64,000 nt of DNA, taken from NCBI GenBank assembly GCA_032629725.1, contig JAFEVB010000014.1, forward strand, positions 682,001 to 746,000. Direction: 5' to 3'. Position 1 is the first letter of the stretch; each line of letters starts with the position of its first letter. Shown here piece by piece: positions 21,361-33,700 of the stretch. A program made the translations under genes and the position numbers. The notes beneath the pieces are model-generated. The model ran no database searches, was not told the origin of the DNA, and worked only from the letters and a program-made list of their open reading frames with translations. This DNA comes from Gremmenia infestans (lineage: Eukaryota > Ascomycota > Leotiomycetes > Helotiales > Hamatocanthoscyphaceae).

Positions 21361-24300
21361 CTATTCCTCTCCTAGTTAGCATCGCCCCGACGCTTAAGTA
21401 TAACATAGGAAAACATCTTATTAGGCCCACGGCCTTCTTCTCTTTCTATTATGCTACCTAAACGTAATAGCAACCAATATTCTCTCTCTCTTAGTAACGC
21501 TATAGAAAAGACTAGTAAATAAAATATAGCTCCTTATTCTTATTATAAAAGGAGTAAAAGATAGTGCATAGCGCCTCGCGATATTAAATATACTCGTTAT
21601 ACTAAGTGTATCCATTAGAGCAAAACCTATAACATTCGCTAGGTTAACCGGATGCCTAAAGTTATAAAGTAGGAGTCGCTAGAGTATTAGCGCTAAAAAC
21701 TTTATACTAAGGAGGCCGAGGCTTTTATAAAGATCCTGCAACTTAAGAAACTTTAAGAGGCATTAGATAAAAAGGAGCAGCGCATAATTGCTACTGGTTT
21801 AAATTCTCTTAATAAGCTTAATACTCTTAAGAAGGAGGAGCAGAAAGAGTATAAGGGGAGGGAGCGCGAGCGCGGGGCCCCGCCTGCTTCCTCTAGTATT
21901 AGGTCTAGTAATAACCCTTCTTCCTATTCCGATCCTTTTAATAACCCTGCCTTTATTATATCTCTTGTAGCGTATAATCCCTTAGATCCGTTCTAGTTAG
22001 GTTAGGGTATTAATCTTAGTAGCCTGCGAATATCTTAAGATCCTTAAGTGTCGCCTTTATTTCCTAAGTATTCTCTAAGTATAGGTAGCCTATCTATTTA
22101 ACCAGGTACTTAGTATAGCTTCTAACCCGCTTATAGTCTAGTATTACTTCGACCTTATACTTAGCATTAGGGTTAACTAGTTGGATTTCCGTAACGGGCG
22201 CGGGTAGCGCCCCTAGTAGTGCTGGTTTAAGGAGGGATATATAGAATACTAGATATATATTTATTATTCTAGGTAGTACTAATTTATAGTTAACTAGTCC
22301 TATGACTCGCTTGATTTTAAACGGCCCTAGCTTCTTATAGTCTAGTTTTATGCTTAGTTGTTTTATCTTAATATTTCTTTATATTAGGTAGATCTTATCC
22401 CCCTCTTTAAGTATAGGTTCTATACTACGTTTTCCATCGTAGTATAACGCTGCTCTCTTTATAAAGAATACCAGGTCGCTAGCTAGTTCCTCCTAAAGTG
22501 CTTTAAGGTCTTCTACCTGCATAGTCGCGGATTGGTTATCTACTTCTAAGGTTATTATAGAGCGGTAGGCCTTAGGGTTATAACTATAATTCGCGTATAC
22601 CGGTGAGATCTTTATATTTTCCGCGGCTAATATATTATATGCAAACTAGGCGAGTAGTAGAAGTCCTACCTAGTTATTCTGCTTATAGTTTATATAACAC
22701 CGGATATATATTTCTATTATCTAATTTATCCGTTTAGTTTATCCGTTAGTTTATAGGTGAAAACTTGTTAATAGTTTCCTTTTAATACCTAGCAGAGCCG
22801 TAAATGCCGTCTAGAATTTTAAAGTAAAGAGCTAATCTCTATCTAATATAATTTCTTCTAGCGCGCTATAGTTTACTACTACTACTTAGAGAAATGCCTA
22901 GGCTAAGTCTTCGGCCGTGCTTAATTCCTTATAGGGTATTATATAGGTGTATTTTATTAACCTATCTATAATAACTAGGATAGAATCATATTCTACTCCT
23001 ATTATTAGATCCTTAAATGGTAGTAGTTTAACTATAAAGTCCTATGTAATAGATATCCAGGGAGTCTTTAGCATGTCGGGTGATTGCATTATACTATATA
23101 GGGCGTATTATAATACCTTATTCCATATATAAGTATCGCACTTACTAATAACCTCCTTAACTATTATTCGTATGCCTAGGAAATAGTATCTCCGCAAGAG
23201 CCTTTCCTAGGTTCTAGTGTTTCTCTAATATCCGTAAGCTAGTAGCTTATATTATTCCTTAACGAATTCTTTTCGGATACTCTTAAGGATATATATCTTA
23301 TTCTTATATAGTAGAAGCCCCTCTATATTCTTCTAGAAGTATTATAAGATGCCTTCTACTACTACGTCCCCTTTATATACTAATCTAATTTTATCTATAA
23401 ATAGGTTGCTATCGACGCGGGTTGCAGCTGCGATTTATTATTTATTTAGGATAAGGTCGTTGCCATCTTCCTAGAAGATTGCAACGCCCTTTATTTCCTC
23501 TTTTACCTTATATCCTAGCTTCTAACTTAGTATATTAGCGCGTGCATTCTTTATCCTCTTTATATATTTAATTTATAAGTCGTAGGTAGTAAGTATCTCT
23601 ACCTATCTTATCTATCGCCTATTTAAGTCTTTAGTTATAGTAAAGCCGATAAGATTCTTGTGATTAGTAAGAATTATTACCGGGAAGTTAGCCTTCTAAA
23701 GGTAAACCCTCTATTCCTATAATACTTTAACTATTACTAGGAGTTCCTTATTATATATATTATAGTTAAGTTCCGCGGATATTATTTTTCTGAAGTAGTA
23801 CGCTACTAGATGCTAGCTACTATTCTTATATTTCTATATAAGCACTTCTCCTATCGCCCTATCTAACGCGTCCGTCTCTACTATTAACTTAAGTTCTAGC
23901 TAGAAGTTCTAGTAGATAGGTTCCTTTATAAAGGCCTGCTTTAATTCTTAGAATGCCTTTTCCGCTTTGTCTATCTATTTAAACTCTTTCTCCTTTTTTA
24001 TTAGGTCTATAAGTAGTAGAGCTTTCTTTAAATATAACTTAATAAACTTCTAGTAGAAGTTTATAAATCCTAGGAAAGATTACACCTGTTTAACTATAGT
24101 TAGCGTCTCCTAGGTAATAATCGCTCGGACCTTTTTAGGGTCTAGGCCGATTTTCCCTAGCGTAATTATATAGCCTAGAAAGGTGATTTCTTTTATATAG
24201 AAGTTATACTTAGATAGCTTTAGGCGGAATCCCTTTGCTGTAAGTGCTTCTAAGACCTATATTATATGTCCTACGTGCTATTCCTTATCGTCTAAATATA

Positions 24301-26955
24301 CTAGTATATTATTAAAGTAATATATATAGAACCTGTCCAAGAAAGCCCTTAACGCGTTATAGTTAACTTCTTAACAGGTTACTAGGGCGTTAGTTAGCCT
24401 AAACGGCATAACCTAGTACTTATAGTAACTAAATCTGGTTTGAAATGCCGTTTTCTATTCCTTGCCCTTCGCGATGCAGATTAGGTAATATGCGTCCCTT
24501 ATATCTAGTTATATAAAGATCACCGCCTTTCTTAGACGGTCTTATATATCGTCTGCCTATAGTAGTAGGTATTAATTTTTTATAGTTATCTTATTTAACT
24601 TTTAGTAGTTAATATAAAATCGATCCAGTCTGTCTTTCTTCTTTATAAATAGTATTAGCGCTTCTAATAGGGAGTGCAACTCCCTTATCTATCCCTTAGA
24701 TAACGCCTTATTAATATACTCTCTCTATAGTCTTATCTCTTCTTTACTATACTAGCGAAGTAGTTTCTAAGAAGGTTTGCATCCTTCCTTAAGCGGTATC
24801 TTATAGTCCTATAGTTAATATTTAGGTAAGGCCTTCTTACCTTACGGGTTATTAAACATCTATTTAAACTTCTTATACTATACCGGTATCTCTTTTTCGA
24901 CCTTTATATTATCCGGTGGAGGGCCTTAGGTTGCGTGCCCTAGCGCGTTATAGGAGGTGGCGCTAACCTCTCTACGGCCATATAGTTATTTTAATACATA
25001 GCTGCATCGGGTAAACTTCACCTTATAAGTTTTCTAGTTAATTTCTGGATTATATTATCTGATCTAAGAAATACTAAAAATAGCCTGATTATCTCTGATA
25101 CGGATTATATCTAGGCTGATTTCCTCCTAGTAACCTCTAATAGTTACCTATATAGGTATAGTCTTATGCTTAACTATCCCTCTATTTATTTTAATCGCTG
25201 TCCTATTAATAATAGTAAGTAGGTAGGGTTCCTTCTTCTCTTATATTAGTATATTAAGCCTTTTTATAGCTTCTAGCGAGATAAAGTTCCCCTATACACT
25301 AGAGTTAAGCATAACCCGTAGCTCCTTTCCTCTAGTATAGGCGTTTAGTATTATATAGTTTCGGCCCCCTATAGCCGCTACTTGCTTTCCTAGTTATCTT
25401 TCTTCTAGGACCTTATATCCTATGAATTGGTTTTCCTATAGTTAGTAACTGCTTTCCCACCTTATTAGTTGGTATAGGGTGTTTAGCGCGAACATGCTTT
25501 ATACTTTATCACTAATATATTACTAGGCAAAGATTATTAGGTTCATAGGAAATAGAGGAAAAGTTGTTTTCCTCTAAATGCATTTACCTAACCCTTTACT
25601 AGTAATTTCCTAGACGTCTCCTAGCTCTATAATTAAGCTTAGCTTTAGCATCTCCTCTCTAGGGATGCCTTCAACGATCCTAGGCCGTTAAGGTGCCCTA
25701 AAGACGATTTATTATATGTCTTAGTATATAACTATATAGTATATGCCTTCTTCTGGTTTCTCTATTCCTAGCTGGAAGTCCCCTTTAAAGGCCGGTTTAT
25801 CCCCCTCTTTAGGTTCCTACCAGTTTCCTGCAGAAAGCTTATTACTAGCTATAATCTATTCTTTATCCATATCAGATAGCTAGTCCGTAGGATTCTAAGA
25901 TAGGCTTGCCTTCTCTTCTGCGTTTATTTCCTAGCTTTTATACTTAGGTAGTTATATGCCGTATTCCTACCCCTTAGAGTCTGGTTATAATGCTGCACCT
26001 AAGGTTTATATAGCCGCGCTTATATTTTATTTCTTTTAGGGTCCTTTCCCCTTCTTCTGCCTATAAGAGGATACTAGGTGTCCGGGCAATCCATACTTAA
26101 AATAGAGTCCCCTTTAATATCACTTATCCTATTTCTCCCTAGAGAGTAGGTTCGGCTTCTGGTAAGCGGCGTTAATTTCTATTAGGTCCCCCTAATCCTT
26201 CCTTCCTATTAATCCTATCTTTTCTAATCGTTTACTAAAGTTATAGGTCCCCTTCTATTTAAGGGACCTCTTAAAGAATTAGTTATTAATCTTAACCGCT
26301 TCCTTAATTATTTCGGCGAGACTATTTAGTCGGTCTATCCTAGTTAGCTCGTCCTTAATAAAGTCCTTTAGTCCTATATAGTACTAGCTGGTTAGGGCGC
26401 GGTCGCTCTATCCTGCTATGTCTAAATACTACTAGAACCTAGCTATATACTTAGAGGCTAACTTATTCTACTTTAGTTATTATAGCTCCTATTCGGCTAT
26501 ACTTTACTATTTAAGGTCGCTGAAGACTTATCAGATGTTTTTCTTAAATGCCTTATAGCTTATAAATATAGCCTAAGTTAAGGTCCTTGCCCCGGTTATA
26601 ACTCGCCCCTAACTAGTTTTATTTACTATAAAGTCGTTAATATAGGTCTTAACCTAGTTAAAGGCTACGCCCTAAAGATAACTAATTATATAGATAACCT
26701 TTACTACCTTAGTTCTAAATAAGTGTTAGTTAAATAGGATATATATATCTATTAAAGTTAGGAAGTTATCTAACTTGCCCCTATCCCTATAGAACGTATT
26801 AGGTGTCTTAATAATCGCAGTTCGTTCCTATACTACGAGAGTCTATACTAGCGCCGGCGTAGAAGCTGGAGTTGGCGTTAGGGTTAGGGTGTCTTTCCCT
26901 TTAGTAGATCCGGTAGATAATATTATTCCGTTAATAGAGAGACTAGTGCTTAAAG
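21361..26955 (-). pseudogene. Decayed gag-pol of the Gypsy element
   Basis: Read on the minus strand, gag lies at the right (25.9-26.95 kb). It contains a zinc-knuckle outline (x-x-FK-x-GLPGHLVSS-x) in which all three cysteines have become tyrosines. Protease and reverse transcriptase follow (RT box YLDD near 24290), then RNase H, and integrase near 22.4-23.3 kb. TAA and TAG codons interrupt every segment. TGT-to-TAT and CAG-to-TAG changes are the pattern left by repeat-induced point mutation. Confidence 0.85.
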
Positions 26956-27439
26956 TGTAACGATCGCCTAGCTTATATAGTGCTAGGGTAAGTCTTATAA
27001 CTTAAGTAGGTCCCTAGACCTAGGTTGTCGTTGGGTTAATATTAGTATCTATTAATAGATTACTAGTTGCTATACTTAGGAGTATAGCTTATTATAAAGT
27101 ATAAAGTAATAAGCGTATATTAGGAAATACTATTTAAGTTAAGCATAAAGCTCCTATCTAATAGGTAACGACCTAGTCTTATATAGAACCCTTATACTAC
27201 TAGTTAACCCTAGTCGACTTGACTACTATTAATCTGGTCGACTGCTTACCAGTTAACTAGTTGATCGCGTCACGTGACTAATTATATAGTGTGATAACTA
27301 AATATTGGTAGGCCTACTCCCTAATAAACATACCTAAATATATATATACGGGACTATAACCTCCCTCCTAGGGGTTCTCCTATATCTGAAACCAGATACT
27401 AAGCCTAAGGTCCCCTAGTTATATATTATATCCGTAATA
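26956..27439 (-). repeat. 5' LTR of the Gypsy element (right copy)
   Basis: 484 bp, same length and ends as the left copy. Both copies end in TA on the plus strand where an intact LTR would end in CA; related solo LTRs at 28373 and 29092 retain CA at one end. Target duplication CTAGC follows at 27440. Confidence 0.93.
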
Positions 27440-27493
27440 CTAGCTAGCTTTCTAACGCGCCGCCTAGTTATAGCCTTAGAAATCAAGCTTTCT

Positions 27494-27959
27494 TATTACG
27501 AAGGCAACATGTGACTAGGGGACCTTAGGCTTAATATCTAGTTCGCTAGGCATAGGAGAACCCCTAGGAGAAAGAAGGTTCCTTTATAGTAGCTAGTGTA
27601 ATAACTACGCATGTTGGTCAGCCGGCCACGTGACGCGTTATATAGATGGATCATTTGGATCGCAATAATCTATATAATCCGGGATTGGTAGGATTAGAAT
27701 GATCTATATAATCTAGGATATAAAGGTTCTATATAAGACTAGGTTGTTACCTATTAGATAGAAGCTTTATGCTTAACTTAAATAGTATTTCCTAATATAC
27801 GCTTATTACTTTATACTTTATAATAAGCTATACTTCTAAGTATAGCAACTAGTAATCCATCGATAGATACTAATATTAACCTAACGATAATCTAGGTCCA
27901 GGGACCTACTTAAGTCACAAGACTTACCCTAGCACTACGTGGGCTAGGCGATTGTTATA
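27494..27959 (+). repeat. Solo LTR of the same Gypsy family, divergent copy
   Basis: Starts TATTACGAAGGC and ends GGCGATTGTTATA, in reverse orientation to the LTRs of the full element. It shares the GGGGACCTTAGGCTTA block and the long AT-rich tail with the other LTRs, but its middle part is different. No matching 5-bp target duplication is visible, so it may be an older or rearranged copy. Confidence 0.75.
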
Positions 27960-28372
27960 GTAATGCCCGGAAAGTTTAATAAGCTTTACGTATTAATAAA
28001 TAGCTTTTAGGGAGATATAGACGCTTAAGTGTAGTTTCTAGGGCATTAGGACGCTTAATAGCGTCTAAAACAACCTGTGGCTTATATAGCTAAAGGCTAT
28101 ATTTAGCCTAAGTAGAGCGGATATTAGCCTTAGTAAAAGAGGCCTTCTATGCCTGCTTAAAAATCGTATAGAAAAAGCGTTTTATTATATTAACCTTTCT
28201 ACCTATTATATAGCGCTATAAGTTAAGAAACTGCATATATTAGAAGGCTAGTAGTCTAAATAAACCGCGATCTAGGGGTTATAGTTAATATATTAAATAA
28301 GAAGGTAAAATCAGAAGTATAATACTATATTTATTATACTTTTTTATAAACCCTAAATTAATATAACTTAAG

Positions 28373-28804
28373 TGTTACGAATATAACATATAACCAAAGG
28401 ACCTTAGGCTTAATGTCTAACTCTAGACGTAGGAGAACCCTTAGTAGGAACAGATTTTCCTTAGATAAGCAAGAAACGTTCTTCTAGTATATTAGTCATA
28501 TAACGGACTAAGAAGGACTATAGGGATCCTCGCGGCCTGTTAGGATCTATTAGGATCTAAAGGCATAACGGTTCTATATAAGACTAAGTTGTCACCTATT
28601 AGATAGGAGCTTCGTGCTTAACTTAAATAGTATTTCCTAATATACGCTTATTACTTTATACTTTATAATAAGCTATACTTCTAAGTATAGCAACCAGTAA
28701 TCTATTAATAGATACCGATATTAACCCAACGATAACCTAGGTCCAGGGACCTACTTAAGTTATAAGACTTACCCTAGCACTATGTAAGCTAGGCGATCGT
28801 TATA
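28373..28804 (+). repeat. Solo LTR with target duplication TTAAG
   Basis: 432 bp from TGTTACGAATATAAC to GATCGTTATA, flanked by TTAAG at 28368-28372 and 28805-28809. This is the signature of LTR-LTR recombination after a full insertion. Its 5' end keeps TG. It belongs to the same subfamily as the copy at 29092. Confidence 0.9.
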
Positions 28805-29091
28805 TTAAGTGCCTATCTACTAATAGAAGGCGTCTTCTCCCCTTAGCAGCTGCTTTAGTCTCTTTATTAAAGACTTTTATTAGCTAAGTAAGGCTAAAAG
28901 CATAGGTAGTCCACCTATTTTCACTAGCACTAAAATAAATATGATTATTATCTTTTATATTAGCAACCTATATATCCTAAAGGTTACCTGATTTCCCCTA
29001 ATATAGTAGAGTAGCTGCGCTAGCAATGCTAGTAGCTGAAATAAAAGCTAGAAGGCTAATAAACTCCCTGCTTCTATCTTAGGTTGCTTAG

Positions 29092-29523
29092 TATTACGAA
29101 TATAATATATAACCAAGGGACCTTAGGCTCAATATCTAACTCTAGACGTAGGAGAACCCTTGGTAGGAACAGATTTTCCTTATATAAGCAAGAAACGTTC
29201 TTCTAGTATATTAGTCACGTGACGGACTAAGGAGGACCGTAGGGATCCTTGCAGCCCGTTAGGATCTATTAGGATCTAAAGGCATAGCGGTTCTATATAA
29301 GACTAGGTCGTCACCTATTAGATAGGAGCTTTATGCTTAACTTAAATAGTATTTCCTAATACACGCTTATTACTTAATACTTTATAATAAGCTATACTCC
29401 TAAGTATAGCAACTAGTGATCTATTAATAGATACCGACATTAACCCAACGACAACCTAGGTCCAGGGACCTACTTGAGTCATAAGACTTACCCTAGCACT
29501 ATGTGAGCTAGGCGATCGTTACA
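29092..29523 (+). repeat. Solo LTR with target duplication CTTAG
   Basis: 432 bp from TATTACGAATATAAT to GATCGTTACA, flanked by CTTAG at 29087-29091 and 29524-29528. It is nearly the same as the copy at 28373 and keeps the intact CA end. Confidence 0.9.
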
Positions 29524-29529
29524 CTTAGG

Positions 29530-30170
29530 TAACTCTACTTAAATTATATGCTTCTTTACTTATAATTCGGCGCATTTTTCTAATAGTTCCTAGCATAAAC
29601 CCTTTTTTATCCTAGTTATATACGTTTTCACCTGTAATATAGTAGGTTTTAATAGCATATTAGAACTAGAGGAAAAATATAATATATTAACACGTGATCT
29701 AGAAAATGCAATTACTTAATAAATATAAATGCAATTGACTTACTAGGCTAAAGAAGTGCTTATATAAAGGCCTATATTCAGATTTATAATAGTTATTATT
29801 AATATTTTTAAGGTAGATGCTAAGAAGTTAGTCTAAGTATTAAGTAATAAAATCGGCTATCTAGTTCTTATTAACCTCTTTTCTAATTATCTTCTCTATA
29901 ATATTTCTAATAATCTGTAATATAGGAAGCATCCCACGGTTTATAAGATAGTTGATATAACCTATTAGAACCTCTTCTTATATAGTTGTAAGATATTAGA
30001 TGCTTTTAGATAAAAAATAAGCACGTAAACAAGTTTTGCCTTAGGCATAACGGGAAACCGTAGAACGCTAGAGGTCTAAAGCTTTAGCAGTATAGGAAAA
30101 GTCTCTAAATTCCCCTGATTCCAGCCTATCAATCGCTTTTTAGATACGGTCTTCGTAGCTTATATTGTGA
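29530..30170 (-). pseudogene. N-terminal remnant of a pogo/Fot1-type transposase
   Basis: In the reverse complement one frame reads KAIDRLESGEFRDFSYTAKA (about 30090-30150), then RSTVSRYA, and further on EEVLIGYINYL and LPILQIIRNII. These are the CENP-B-type helix-turn-helix blocks that open Fot1/pogo transposases. Stops interrupt it (after DRI, after ALDL and others). The catalytic DDE part would have followed to the left, where solo LTRs and the Gypsy element now sit. Confidence 0.8.
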
Positions 30171-30215
30171 TGAAGTTTAGATAAGAAAGTAGGATGGATT
30201 TTGCGATTTTTTAGG

Positions 30216-30256
30216 TGTGCATATAAGCGGGGTGTGCACGTGATCTGGAAAACGAG
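30216..30256 (-). repeat. Right terminal inverted repeat of the Fot1/pogo-like element
   Basis: Reverse complement of the left end with one mismatch; TA follows at 30257-30258. Confidence 0.92.
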
Positions 30257-30776
30257 TAATACCCGTTCGGGGATAGGTTTCATGTAAATATTCTGGCCAA
30301 TGAGAGGAAGAGGAACCACTTAACAACTGGACATTGAGAGGTCTCACCCACGGAGTAGACATCACTTATCAATTACAAGTACAATACTATGGTAAGTACC
30401 TGAATAGCCAAAGCTCATCTCCCATGACACAACACCATCTCATGTTGTCCTCCTCTGTGGTGGATACAGTACGCGGGAATATATTGGAACTAAGGGCTGC
30501 CAACCTAGGCCTGCCGCCGGGTGATGGGAAGCTCAACTGTCGAATGTCGAGATTCAGAGAACAAAGGAGACTCGACGACTTACTTGGAACGCTTTCCTTC
30601 CTTGATACGTGTTTTTCTCCCAGCCCTTCAAACCATGGTACTCCGTCTCTATGTTAGGTTGGAATACCTGTAGAACATTTGTATGTAAGAGCTGGGTAGC
30701 GGCTCATGATATGCTTGTTCTCCGTTTGTACCACTCGTGTCATACGGGAACTTGTAGAAAAGGGTGATAAGAATGG

Positions 30777-33700
30777 TTGGCAATATTCAATATCCTGGAA
30801 ATGTCTCGAACAAAGCTTGTCTTCGGAACCCCAGACGCTGCTTCTGGAAGGTGCGTTGCACGGTTGAGGCACAATGCTCGAGAACATGATTGTTCTATGA
30901 GATTGGAAGATACTAAGCTTAAAACTGAGGAACTTACTGGATTTTTATCCATAACCGCGCGGTTTGTCCCCAAGAATCCCCATCAGAGGAAAAAATTGCG
31001 CCAGGCGCCAGGTTCGTCGAATATGCCTGCAGACCCGGAAAACTGCTCTGATTGTTGTTGCACCTCAGCCAATAAAGCAAGAAGAAGCTTCTGGGAGCTG
31101 CAACGCTCAAACGCCTCTCATGAGACTTTCGAAGAACCTGGGGTATCTCCCGACCACGAGAAGTGCAGAACGATCCTTTCCAAATCATCACACACATCTA
31201 TGGCAGCCACCATCAGTGACTGTTCTGGGAAGGATTTTAGACATGGGGAAAGTTCTTGCCAGTTTGAGAAGTTAGACCTGCCTTCACTATCTCTCAACAA
31301 CAATGATTTCGATGATCAAAGCACAAGCACCCCGTTCATCAACCTCGACCACTCTATGTCTAATGCAAAGCACGTCATCCTAAGTGTGCAGGGAATGGAC
31401 TGCACATCCTGTGAAGAGAAACTACGCCGAGCAATTATTCTATTCCGGTGAACTCCAATGTCAAAGTCAGCTTGCTTCTTTCTCGGGCAGAATTCCACCT
31501 AGTTGAGACGCTTGCATACAACTGCGGCAATATCTCCAGAGTAATCCACAACCGGACAGGATTTACATGCACAAGGATTCCTCAGACGGGTGCCGTGTTA
31601 AATCTGACCGTGGCAGGCGACGCACGGAGACTCATCCACGATTACCCTCATGGAGTCACACATGTGAGCATCACCAAGGGCAAGGGCAACATTGTTCAGG
31701 TTTACTATCATCCTAGAATTATAGGTCCCAGGTACTCTTTACTCCTAAGTTAAACACCCTCTTTGGGTGGGACATTATACTTAGTCAGCGGTGCTGATGA
31801 CAACCCTAAAGAAACAACACTGACTGAAAGTTACACCTTCATGTAGGGCTCTTCTTTCCATTCCCGTTTTCCTCGGCTCAAACCTGGCCCCTCCATCTCA
31901 TTCACAAGAAGTTACTTCAAACAGGGCCCAACTCAATAAGACCGCTTACAAGACGCTCATTTCGGCATTCTTGAGACTACCTTTACTCGTGCTGGCTTAC
32001 GCACCTTTACCAAAGCACCAAATGCTCTTTGGAGCCATTTCCCTATCCTTAGCGACATTCGTCTAGTTCACCATAGTGGGTTCCTTCTAACAGCATGCTT
32101 TCAAGACTTTGTTTTACTTCGGTATGAAAGAGATGGACATGCTTGTTGTGCTTAGTACCAGTGCTGCCTACATTTACTCGGTCGTTTCCTTCGCCTACCA
32201 AACAGCGGTACAACCTTTGGCGATTGGTGAATTCTTTGAGACCAGTACACTTCTCGTCACTCTCATAATGGTTGGAAAAACTGTGAGTGTCTTTCCCCAC
32301 CAAAAGGCACTACAATCCATATCGATCGAGTCATTACAAACGCCTTTTGCGATTGTTGTCAATCCCACATCCGGACAAGAACAAAAGATCGATGTGCGTC
32401 TTCTCGAATACGACGATGTCTTCAGAATACATGCCGACATGTCTGTCGTTACTGATAGACTGATCCTGACAGGAAAATCGGATATTGATGAGTCCATGAT
32501 TACCGGTGAGGCAAATTGTGTTGCCAAGGAACCTGGCATGTCAGTTGTAGCACGCTCACTTAATCACTCCGGGATCCTTACTGCAAAAGCCACCCGCCTA
32601 CCGTACGAGAATACTATCAAATTGATTGGATCAATGGTCGATGAAGCAAAATCAACGAAGCCGAAAATCCAAGAGATCGCAGATCGTGTTGCGGGATATT
32701 TCGGGCCGCCATACTCGATATCACTGCTGCTATATTTGCTATCGTAATCGATCCTTTTCTTTTTTCCTCCTCCTTGCTTTGGCTTTTTGGGATTCGCGGA
32801 GTCGTGCACTTACCGGCCCTTACTCTTCACAAAGAATACCGGTACTGATTCGTTGTAGTGGGCGTGCATTGGAAAGGCAATCCGGTACCAGAGTACGAAC
32901 ACGGCGTGTATTAACGCCAGGACTTATGCAATTTCTTCCCTGATTATATCTTGTCCCTGTGCGATCGGCTTAGCTGTGCCAATGGTTGTAGCTATCGCGG
33001 GAGCCGTTGGTGCGAAACATGGTTTAATTTTCAAACCTGGGGGGACCGTCGAAGTGGCTCGTAAAGTGTTTCATGCTATTTTTGATAAGACAGGTACACT
33101 TACGCAGGGGAAGCTGTCGGTAATCTCTGAGGATTACCCTGAAGAAGGGTAGAACATGGTTTCCCCAATCATCTTGGGCGCTACTACCAGCAGCAAGCAC
33201 CCTATGCCGATTGCTATTACCAGACACCTACGTTCAACTAGCGTGAAAGTCTCACAGCTCGAAGATGTTGTGTCTATACTTGGGAATGACATGTTAGCAA
33301 TATCAGATGGTGCTGCTATTCGAACAGGCAACCCATATTGGCTTGGGGTTGAGAATGTGCCTTCGGTCCGCAAGAACCTAGCACTTGGTATGTCCATCTT
33401 TTGTGTCATCATTGATAAAAATCTCGTGGCAACATTCGGTCTTAAAGACGAGCTCCGTCCAGATGCCCTCGAGACAGTGAAGGAACTTGAACGCCACTCG
33501 ATTACAGTATCTTTGATCAGTGGTGACAATGAAGGAGCAGTCCACGATATCGCGTCTCAACTCGGCATCCCAATCTCCCTCATGCGGGCTCGGTGCACCC
33601 CAGCAGACAGGCAGCAATATATCAAGAACCTCCTCCAGCCAGGAAAAGGCGCCATTTTGTTCTGCGGAAATAGCACAAATGACGCTATAGCTTTGGCTCA

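Larger units (their letters stand above)
20877..27439 (-). mobile_element. Ty3/Gypsy LTR retrotransposon, full length but RIP-degraded
   Basis: The element is 6563 bp with two 484-bp LTRs and a 5-bp target duplication CTAGC (20872-20876 and 27440-27444). Coding direction is minus: reverse transcriptase reads near 24290-24430 in the reverse complement (VMPFRLTNA, then the YLDD box). Integrase core reads near 22900-23000 (EYDSILVIIDRLIKY), and a ruined zinc knuckle lies at about 26060-26110. The right LTR is therefore the 5' one. A purine-rich tract (minus strand AGGAGAGGAATAG, 21361-21373) abuts the left LTR as a polypurine tract should. The order gag, RT, integrase is Gypsy-type. Stops occur throughout, so it cannot be autonomous. 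Confidence 0.93.
20313..30256 (-). mobile_element. Fot1/pogo-like DNA transposon, degraded and split by nested LTR insertions
   Basis: The island is bounded by 41-bp inverted repeats (20313-20353 and 30216-30256; 40 of 41 positions match) starting CTCGTTTTCCAGATCACG. Each is followed outward by TA (20311-20312 and 30257-30258), the duplication expected of Tc1/mariner-pogo elements. At the right end, on the minus strand, the broken reading frame matches the start of a pogo-type transposase (listed separately). Removing the full Gypsy element, the three solo LTRs and their duplications leaves about 2.04 kb, close to the known size of Fot1-type elements (about 1.9 kb). Remaining host-element pieces are 20354-20876, 27445-27493, 27960-28367, 28810-29086 and 29524-30215. 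Confidence 0.85.
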
